Shown: positions 6,446 to 11,568 of the stretch, in pieces
Layout of the letters: each line of letters begins with the position of its first letter
Numbering within the stretch: the stretch's first letter is position 1
Assembly: GCA_021798395.1 (NCBI GenBank)
Contig: JAJZHS010000043.1
Location: 1 to 11,568 of the forward strand
Direction: 5' to 3'
Origin: Pseudomonadota bacterium
GTDB lineage: Bacteria > Pseudomonadota > Gammaproteobacteria > Burkholderiales > Burkholderiaceae_C
Length of the DNA stretch: 11,568 nucleotides
Made by a program: the position numbers and the translations under genes
The notes under the pieces: generated by a model
Told to the model about the DNA's origin: nothing
What the model saw: the letters and a program-made list of their open reading frames with translations, nothing else
Databases searched by the model: none

Positions 6446-6664
6446 GGATCGGTTCCTGGGAGGGCCATTGTGCGTTGTTGCGCGTGCCTTGCGAAGGGCG
6501 TGCATGACACAGCGCGATACATATTCTTGCGGACGCATATGGCATTTCGATGAAGCTGCGCGCGGCGCGCGCCGAACCCGGCGACGCCTGCAGATCTGGC
6601 GATGGTCCTAGAATGTCGGGTTGACCCGCGCCCGGCACGTCGCGCCGAGGCGCCTGCACTTCGC
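6446..6664. promoter_or_regulatory. Divergent intergenic region between the phosphatase gene and arnT
   Basis: This 219-bp gap must hold promoters for both directions. The clearest hint is TAGAAT at 6609-6614 (+ strand), a fair -10 hexamer, but no good -35 lies 16-18 bp upstream. If used, transcription would start near 6621, favouring ATG 6665 over ATG 6602 for arnT. No PmrA-type CTTAAG direct repeat was found. A GC-alternating run sits at 6557-6571. Confidence 0.4.
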
Positions 6665-8431
6665 ATGCACTTCCTTTCCCGCGTGAATTCCTCCTCCGCC
6701 GACGACACGCCCGTTTCGCGCCGATTGCTGTTCGCCCTGTGCGCGCTGCTCGTCGTCCTCTGGTTCGCGCTGCTGGGCTGGCGCGACCTGGTTCCGACCG
6801 ACGAAGGGCGCTACGCCGAGATCCCGCGCGAAATGCTCGTCAGCGGCGACTGGATCACGCCGCGGCTCGACGGCTTCAAGTATTTCGAAAAGCCCCCGCT
6901 GCAGTACTGGGCGACCGCTGCGACGTACAGCGCCTTCGGCGTCGGTACCTGGCAGGCCAGGCTGTGGACCGCGCTGACCGGGTTCCTGACCATCGTCTTC
7001 GCCTGGTACGCCGGCCGCGTGGTGTACGGCGCGCGCATCGGGCTGTACGCGGCAGCGGTTCTGGCCAGCTTCCTCTACTGGGTCGGCCTGGGCCACATCA
7101 ACACCTTGGACATGGGCGTGGCGGCGACGCTGGCTTCAAGCCTGTTCAGCTTCCTGCTCGCCCAGCGCGACGGGGCCTCGCCCGGTGCGCGGCGCCGCTG
7201 GATGGCGCTGTGCTGGGTGTCGATGGCGCTGGCCGTGCTGTCGAAGGGGCTGATCGGCCTGGCGTTCCCCGGCATGACCCTGCTGCTGTACTCGGCCTGG
7301 CAGCGCGACTGGAAGCTGTGGACACGCGTGCACCTGATCGGCGGCCTGACGCTGTTCACCCTCGTGGCCGCGCCGTGGTTCGTGCTGGTGCAGCGAAACA
7401 ACCCGGAATTCTTCGATTTCTTCTTCGTCTACCAGCAATTCACCCGGTTCCTGACTCCTGCCCTGTCGCGTCCCGGACCCTGGTACTACTTCGTGCCGAT
7501 CCTGCTGCTGGGCAGCCTGCCGTGGGTCGGCTGGCTGCCGACCGCGCTGTGGCGCGCGCGACGCGCCGCGCCGACGCGCTTCAACCCCGACCGCGTGCTG
7601 CTGGTCTGGAGCGTGTTCATTTTCGTGTTCTTCAGCGCGTCGCACTCGAAACTTCCGTCGTACATCCTGCCGATGTTCCCGGCGCTGGCGCTGCTGCTGG
7701 GCCGCCACCTCGACGCGCTGCCGCGCGGCGCGCTGCGCCGCCCGCTGCTGGCGCTGGCGCTGGGCTGCCTGCTCGCGGCGGCCGGACTGACCCAGCTGTG
7801 GCGCGCCGGCAATGCGCTGACCCCGGCCGCGCTGTACCGCGCCTGGGGCGACTGGCTGGAGCTGACCGCCGCGCTGGGCCTGTGCGGCAGCCTGCTGGCC
7901 TGGCACTGGGAAGGCGCCGGGCGTCGCGGCGCCGCGGTGCTGGCGGTGGCGATCGGTTTCGGCGCGGGCTTCACCGTCGCGCTGCAGAGTTTCCAGATCC
8001 TCGGCCGCACCGCATCGACGCGCGACGTGGTGGCTGCGATCCGGCCGTGGCTGCACCCGCACCAGCCGTTCTACAGCGTGTTGACCTACGACCAGACCTT
8101 GCCGTTCTACCTGCGCCGGGAAACCACGGTGGTGGTCTACGAAGGCGAACTGGCGTTCGGCATGGCGCAGGCGCCGCAGCGCCGCGTGGCCACGCTGCAG
8201 GCCTTCGCCCGGCGCTGGGCGCACGACCGCCTGCCGCTGGCGTTCCTGCCCACCGGCGACCTGCGGCGCCTGCGTGCGCGCGACGTTGCGCTGCGCGTCA
8301 TCGACCGCACCCCGCGCTACACCGTGATCGCCCGCCCCGACCAGGACTACGGCGCCGCCGCACGCGCCGCGCAGGCCGCGTTGCCGCCGGCGTGGAACGC
8401 GTCGGCGCCTTCGACTCCGTCCCGACCATGA
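6665..8431 (+). CDS. arnT: ArnT: lipid A 4-amino-4-deoxy-L-arabinose transferase
   Basis: The 588-residue polytopic membrane protein belongs to the GT-C glycosyltransferases (GT83, ArnT/PMT-like). It moves Ara4N from undecaprenyl phosphate to the lipid A phosphates on the periplasmic face of the inner membrane. The first periplasmic loop carries the family signature: D46-E47-G-R-Y, then 'EIPREMLVSGDWITPRLDG' and F-E-K77-P-P-L-Q-Y-W, as in Salmonella ArnT. About a dozen hydrophobic segments follow, then a periplasmic C-terminal part from about residue 460. The start is uncertain: ATG 6665 places the first helix at residue ~21 as expected, but its nearest GAGG (6647-6650) is far away; ATG 6602 would add 21 arginine- and proline-rich residues. 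It is the first gene of the operon and overlaps the next start by 4 bp (8428-8431). Confidence 0.93.
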   Translation: MHFLSRVNSSSADDTPVSRRLLFALCALLVVLWFALLGWRDLVPTDEGRYAEIPREMLVSGDWITPRLDGFKYFEKPPLQYWATAATYSAFGVGTWQARLWTALTGFLTIVFAWYAGRVVYGARIGLYAAAVLASFLYWVGLGHINTLDMGVAATLASSLFSFLLAQRDGASPGARRRWMALCWVSMALAVLSKGLIGLAFPGMTLLLYSAWQRDWKLWTRVHLIGGLTLFTLVAAPWFVLVQRNNPEFFDFFFVYQQFTRFLTPALSRPGPWYYFVPILLLGSLPWVGWLPTALWRARRAAPTRFNPDRVLLVWSVFIFVFFSASHSKLPSYILPMFPALALLLGRHLDALPRGALRRPLLALALGCLLAAAGLTQLWRAGNALTPAALYRAWGDWLELTAALGLCGSLLAWHWEGAGRRGAAVLAVAIGFGAGFTVALQSFQILGRTASTRDVVAAIRPWLHPHQPFYSVLTYDQTLPFYLRRETTVVVYEGELAFGMAQAPQRRVATLQAFARRWAHDRLPLAFLPTGDLRRLRARDVALRVIDRTPRYTVIARPDQDYGAAARAAQAALPPAWNASAPSTPSRP

Positions 8432-8799
8432 CCCTCATTGCTTTCGCCCTGGTGCTCGCCGGCGTGCTGCTCAACGCCTGCGCCCAGCTGCTGATCAAGG
8501 CCGGCGCCGAAACCGCCGGCCAGTTCGCCTTCACCGCCGGCAACATCTGGCGCGCCGGGCTGCATTTCGCGCTGCAGTGGCAAATCCTGCTCGGCCTGGG
8601 CTGCTACGCGGTGTCGGTGGTGGTGTGGATCCTCGCCCTGACCCGGGTGCAGGTTTCGATCGCCTACCCGATGCTGTCGCTGGGCTATGTGGTCACCGCG
8701 TTCGCCGCCTGGTGGCTGTTCGGCGAGGCGATGACGGTGCAGAAGCTTCTCGGCATCGCGGTGATCATCGTCGGCGTCGTCATCGTGGCCCGTTCCTGA
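8428..8799 (+). CDS. SMR-type ArnE/ArnF-like putative undecaprenyl-phosphate-Ara4N flippase subunit
   Basis: The 123-residue protein has four hydrophobic segments at about residues 2-22, 48-70, 76-98 and 104-121, the layout of the EmrE/small multidrug resistance superfamily. The first helix contains N-A-C-A-Q-L-L-I-K, like the 'Q-x-x-x-K' pattern in ArnE and ArnF. Between arnT and arnB it is the obvious candidate for moving undecaprenyl-P-Ara4N across the inner membrane. Enterobacteria use two proteins, ArnE and ArnF; only one is present here, so it may form a homodimer or have a partner outside the window. It is too similar to both for me to name it ArnE or ArnF. Its ATG lies within the arnT stop (ATGA). 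Confidence 0.85.
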   Translation: MTLIAFALVLAGVLLNACAQLLIKAGAETAGQFAFTAGNIWRAGLHFALQWQILLGLGCYAVSVVVWILALTRVQVSIAYPMLSLGYVVTAFAAWWLFGEAMTVQKLLGIAVIIVGVVIVARS

Positions 8800-8804
8800 A
8801 GGAG
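8799..8804 (+). promoter_or_regulatory. Shine-Dalgarno site of arnB
   Basis: AAGGAG lies 7 nt before ATG 8812 and begins at the last base of the SMR-gene stop. It is the strongest ribosome site in the operon and confirms the arnB start. The other junctions rely on overlaps or very short gaps. Confidence 0.75.
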
Positions 8805-8811
8805 AGCGTCG

Positions 8812-9948
8812 ATGTCGGAGCCGGATTTCCTGCCGTTCACCCGTCCCTCGCTCGACGAGGAGACGATCGCCGGCGTGGTCGAGGTCCTGCGCTCGGGCTG
8901 GATCACCACCGGGCCCTGGAACGCGCGTTTCGAGGCCGCGCTGTCGGAGTATTTCGGCGGCCGCACGGTGCGCACCTTCGCCTCCGGCACGGTGACCATG
9001 GAAGTCGCGTTGCGCATGCTCGGCGTCGGGCCCGGCGACGAAGTCATCACCACGCCGATGTCGTGGGTCGCCACCGCCAACGTGGTGCTGGCGGTCGGCG
9101 CGCGCCCGGTGTTCGTCGACATCGACCCGGTCACGCGCAATCTCGACAGCCGGCTGGTCGAGGCGGCGATCACCGCGCGCACCAAGGCGCTGCTGCCGGT
9201 GCACCTGGCCGGGCTGCCGTGCGACCTCGACGCGCTGTACGCGATCGCGCAGCGCCACGGTCTGCGCGTGGTCGAGGACGCGGCGCAGGCCATCGGCAGC
9301 AGCTGGCGCGGCCGGCGCATCGGCAGTTTCGGCGACTTCGCCTCGTTCAGCTTCCATCCGAACAAGAACGCCACCAGCATCGAGGGCGGCTGCCTGGTGC
9401 TGCCCGACGACGCCGACCCCGCGCTGGCCGAGCGTCTGCGGCTGCAGGGCGTGCGCCGCTTCGGCGCCGACGGCATGGACGTCGACGTGCTGGGCACCAA
9501 GGCCAACCTGACCGATGTCGCCGCGCGTGTCGGCTGGGGCCAGCTGCGGCAGGTCGACGCCTTCAACGCGCGCCGGCGCGCGCTGGCGCAGGCGTACTGC
9601 GTGGCGCTCGACGCGCTCGGCCTGCCGGCGCGCGGCGTGCGGCTGCCGGTGCGCGATTTCGCCGACGGCAACTGGCACATGTTCCAGATCGTGCTGCCCG
9701 AATCGGTCGCGCGCCCCGCGGTGATGCAGGGGCTGAAGGAACGCGGCATCGGCAGCGGCGTGCACTACCCGGCGATGCACCTGTTCACCCTGTACCGCGC
9801 GCAGGGCTGGAAGCCTGGCGACTTCCCGCACGCCGAGCGCGTCGGCGCCGGCACCCTGACGCTGCCACTTTTCCCGGGCATGCGCGATACCGACGTCGGC
9901 CGCGTCGCCGACGCGCTGGATGCCGTGCTGCGACAATGCGGCCTATGA
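8812..9948 (+). CDS. arnB: ArnB: UDP-4-amino-4-deoxy-L-arabinose aminotransferase
   Basis: The 378-residue protein is a PLP-dependent DegT/DnrJ/EryC1 sugar aminotransferase, matching ArnB in length (~380). It transfers an amino group from glutamate to UDP-4-keto-arabinose in the cytoplasm. Visible are the N-terminal 'FLPFTRPSLDEETI' and 'SGWITTGPWNARFE' blocks typical of ArnB, the phosphate-side 'SGTVTMEVAL' loop (58-67), D156 in VVEDAAQ, which contacts the PLP ring nitrogen, and K185 in the SFHPNKN stretch, the expected Schiff-base lysine (ArnB usually has SFHAxKN). 'GIGSGVHYPAMH' near the C-terminus matches the substrate-binding part. Its stop overlaps the arnC start by 4 bp. A related 4-keto-sugar aminotransferase is the only real alternative; the neighbours make ArnB much more likely. 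Confidence 0.93.
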   Translation: MSEPDFLPFTRPSLDEETIAGVVEVLRSGWITTGPWNARFEAALSEYFGGRTVRTFASGTVTMEVALRMLGVGPGDEVITTPMSWVATANVVLAVGARPVFVDIDPVTRNLDSRLVEAAITARTKALLPVHLAGLPCDLDALYAIAQRHGLRVVEDAAQAIGSSWRGRRIGSFGDFASFSFHPNKNATSIEGGCLVLPDDADPALAERLRLQGVRRFGADGMDVDVLGTKANLTDVAARVGWGQLRQVDAFNARRRALAQAYCVALDALGLPARGVRLPVRDFADGNWHMFQIVLPESVARPAVMQGLKERGIGSGVHYPAMHLFTLYRAQGWKPGDFPHAERVGAGTLTLPLFPGMRDTDVGRVADALDAVLRQCGL

Positions 9949-10901
9949 ATACGCATGCAGGACCGGCGCTGTCGGTCGTCATCCCGGTGTACAACGAGCA
10001 GGACGGCCTGCCGGCGCTGTTCGCGCGCCTGTATCCGGCGCTCGACGCGCTGGGCGAGCGCTACGAGGTCATCTTCGTCAACGACGGCAGCCGCGACGCC
10101 TCGGCGGCCATGCTGGCGCAGCAGCAGAAGGCCCGCCCCGACGTCACCCGCGTCATCCTGTTCAACGGCAACTACGGCCAGCACATGGCGATCCTGGCCG
10201 GCTTCGAGCACACCCGCGGCGAGGTGGTCGTCACGCTCGACGCCGACCTGCAGAACCCGCCCGAGGAAATCGGCCGCCTGCTGGCCAGGATGCGCGAGGG
10301 CTACGACTACGTCGGCACCATCCGCCGCCAGCGCCAGGACACCTGGTTCCGCCGCCACGCCAGCCGCTGGATGAACGTGCTGCGCGAGCGAATCACCCAC
10401 GTGCGCATGACCGACCAGGGCTGCATGCTGCGCGCCTACGGCCGCGACGTCGTCGACACCATCAACCGCTGCCACGAAGTCAACACCTTCGTGCCGGCGC
10501 TGGCCTACACCTTCTCCATGCGCCCGACCGAAATCGAGGTCGCGCACGAGGAGCGCGCCGCCGGCATCTCGAAGTACTCGCTGTTCAAGCTGGTGCGGCT
10601 GAACTTCGACCTGGTGACCGGTTTCTCGCTGATCCCGCTGCAGTTCATGTCGTTCCTCGGCATCGCGCTGGCGCTGGCCTCGGGCGCGCTGTTCGTGTTG
10701 CTGATGATCGAGCGCGTGCTGTTCGGCTCGCAGGTACAGGGCGTGTTCACGCTGTTCGCCATCACCTTCTGCCTGCTCGGCGTGCTGCTGTTCAGCATCG
10801 GTCTGCTCGGCGAATACGTCGGCCGCATCTACGAGCAGGTCCGCGGCCGCCCGCGCTACGTCGTGCAGGCGCTGCTCGACGACACCGGCGCCGCCTCCTG
10901 A
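9945..10901 (+). CDS. arnC: ArnC: undecaprenyl-phosphate 4-deoxy-4-formamido-L-arabinose transferase
   Basis: The 318-residue protein is a GT2-family membrane glycosyltransferase, close to the ~322 residues of known ArnC. It moves formylated Ara4N from UDP to undecaprenyl phosphate at the cytoplasmic face of the inner membrane. The nucleotide-binding start 'SVVIPVYNEQDGLP' is at residues 10-23, followed by VNDGSRD (45-51), the metal-binding D99-A-D101 in LDADLQNPPEE, and the QGCMLRAY block near 157-164. R-A-A-G-I-S-K-Y-S at about 203-211 and the following 'LVRLNFDLVTGFS' are characteristic of ArnC. Two transmembrane helices lie near 232-256 and 265-290. The start ATG overlaps the arnB stop (ATGA at 9945-9948) and has no Shine-Dalgarno, so translation is likely coupled. 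Confidence 0.93.
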   Translation: MNTHAGPALSVVIPVYNEQDGLPALFARLYPALDALGERYEVIFVNDGSRDASAAMLAQQQKARPDVTRVILFNGNYGQHMAILAGFEHTRGEVVVTLDADLQNPPEEIGRLLARMREGYDYVGTIRRQRQDTWFRRHASRWMNVLRERITHVRMTDQGCMLRAYGRDVVDTINRCHEVNTFVPALAYTFSMRPTEIEVAHEERAAGISKYSLFKLVRLNFDLVTGFSLIPLQFMSFLGIALALASGALFVLLMIERVLFGSQVQGVFTLFAITFCLLGVLLFSIGLLGEYVGRIYEQVRGRPRYVVQALLDDTGAAS

Positions 10902-10908
10902 GACAGCC

Positions 10909-11568
10909 ATGCGCGCGGTTGTCTTCGCCTACCACAGCGTCGGTGCGCGCGCGCTGCGCACTCTGCTGGCCGCCGGGGTCGACGTCGCGCGGGTGTTCAC
11001 CCACGCCGACGACCCGGCCGAGACCATCTGGTTCGACAGCGTCGCCGCGGTGGCAGCCGAGCACGACATTGCGGTCGAACTGGTCGACCAGGCGCTCAGC
11101 GAGGCCCAGCTGCAACGCGTCGTCGCGATCGCCCCCGACTACGTGTTCTCGTTCTATTTCCGGCGCATGCTGCCCGAGCGCGTCCTCGCCGCGGCGCGCA
11201 TCGCGGCGCTGAACATGCACGGCTCGCTGCTGCCGAAGTACCGCGGCCGCGCTCCGGTGAACTGGGCCGTGCTGCACGGCGAGCGCGAGACCGGTGCCAC
11301 GCTGCACCTGATGCAGGCCAAGCCCGACGCCGGCGACATCGTCGCGCAGCAGGCCGTTCCGATCCTGCCCGACGACACCGCGCGCGAGGTGTTCGACAAG
11401 GTCACCGTGGCTGCCGAGATCGCGCTTGCCGGGGTGCTGCCGGCGCTGTTGCGCGGCGAGGTCCCCAGGCGGCGCAACGCGCTCGAACGCGGCAGCTATT
11501 TCGGCGGCCGCCGCCCCGAGGACGGCAGGATCGACTGGGCGCATCCGGCGGTGCGCGTCTACGACCTG
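10909..11568 (+). CDS. arnA: ArnA N-terminal formyltransferase domain (partial, cut by window edge)
   Basis: 220 residues are visible and the frame is open to the last base. The protein is a 10-formyl-tetrahydrofolate-dependent formyltransferase. The catalytic triad N102, H104 and D140 falls at exactly the E. coli ArnA numbering, within LNMHGSLLPKYRGRAPVNW and AKPDAGD. In E. coli this domain N-formylates UDP-Ara4N, and a fused C-terminal dehydrogenase domain oxidises and decarboxylates UDP-glucuronate. Whether that second domain is fused here or encoded separately lies past the window. The start follows the arnC stop by 7 bp. ArnD, needed to remove the formyl group, has not appeared by the edge. 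Confidence 0.92.
   Translation, partial: MRAVVFAYHSVGARALRTLLAAGVDVARVFTHADDPAETIWFDSVAAVAAEHDIAVELVDQALSEAQLQRVVAIAPDYVFSFYFRRMLPERVLAAARIAALNMHGSLLPKYRGRAPVNWAVLHGERETGATLHLMQAKPDAGDIVAQQAVPILPDDTAREVFDKVTVAAEIALAGVLPALLRGEVPRRRNALERGSYFGGRRPEDGRIDWAHPAVRVYDL

Noticed and set aside
4731..6659. Long minus-strand open frame continuing upstream of the di-heme start
   Set aside because: The extension is an arginine-rich out-of-frame reading of the phosphatase gene. The real start is ATG 4730, coupled to the phosphatase stop.
6446..6664. PmrA/PhoP-type operator ahead of arnT
   Set aside because: I looked for CTTAAG half-sites and PhoP-like direct repeats on both strands and saw none.
6602..6664. 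Upstream ATG for arnT at 6602
   Set aside because: It would add 21 R/P-rich residues before the first helix, and a -10-like TAGAAT at 6609-6614 would lie inside the gene. It cannot be excluded without transcript data.
6739..8427. + strand frame that leads into the SMR gene
   Set aside because: Upstream of 8428 it is a shadow of arnT in another frame. Only 8428-8799 encodes the four-helix SMR protein.
8347..9936. 529-codon minus-strand open frame
   Set aside because: It is antisense to the SMR and arnB genes, rich in Q/R/H/A, with no motifs; PLP-site residues on the + strand identify the real gene.
8577..9944. + strand frame that leads into arnC
   Set aside because: It reads the SMR and arnB genes out of frame with an A/R/G-rich product. 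ArnC itself begins at ATG 9945.

Overview
The window comes from a GC-rich Pseudomonadota chromosome. A lipid A 4-amino-4-deoxy-L-arabinose (Ara4N) operon, a CxxCH di-heme peroxidase and an AcpA-type phosphatase lipoprotein all point to a Gram-negative host. By feel it is closest to Xanthomonadales (Rhodanobacteraceae/Lysobacteraceae) or Burkholderiales, but no marker here fixes the lineage.

Layout from left to right. (1) Positions 1-196 hold a tandem array of a roughly 79-bp GC-rich repeat made of nested dyads; it continues beyond the left edge. (2) Positions 197-3166 are a three-gene block on the + strand: a radical SAM enzyme (492-1574), an unrecognised 341-residue protein with an unusual V/A/T/N-rich centre (1571-2596, start overlapping the previous stop), and a small membrane protein with a PH-like domain (2609-3166). 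The first two genes are clearly less GC-rich than the rest of the window and look foreign. (3) Positions 3168-3328 hold a second array of the same repeat, which exactly fills the gap between two convergent genes. (4) A minus-strand pair follows: an AcpA-like phosphatase lipoprotein (6445 down to 4730) and a MauG/CcpA-like di-heme protein (4730 down to 3330), joined by a TGATG stop/start overlap. (5) From 6665 to the right edge runs a tightly packed + strand Ara4N operon: arnT, one ArnE/ArnF-like SMR protein, arnB, arnC and the N-terminal formyltransferase part of arnA, cut by the window edge.

How they work together. The arn genes make and attach Ara4N: ArnB aminates UDP-Ara4O, the ArnA N-domain formylates UDP-Ara4N, ArnC moves the sugar to undecaprenyl phosphate, the SMR protein is the likely flippase, and ArnT puts Ara4N on lipid A, which usually lowers sensitivity to polymyxin and cationic peptides. 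ArnD is not in the window. The phosphatase and di-heme protein are a separate envelope/periplasmic pair.

The best candidate for something undescribed is the radical SAM enzyme coupled to the 341-residue protein. The alternating beta-branched segment at residues about 203-247, preceded by a region resembling a nitrile-hydratase-like or Nif11-like leader, suggests a proteusin-like modified peptide substrate. That function is inference. What the sequence shows directly is the radical SAM motif, the 4-bp gene overlap, the composition shift and the flanking repeats.
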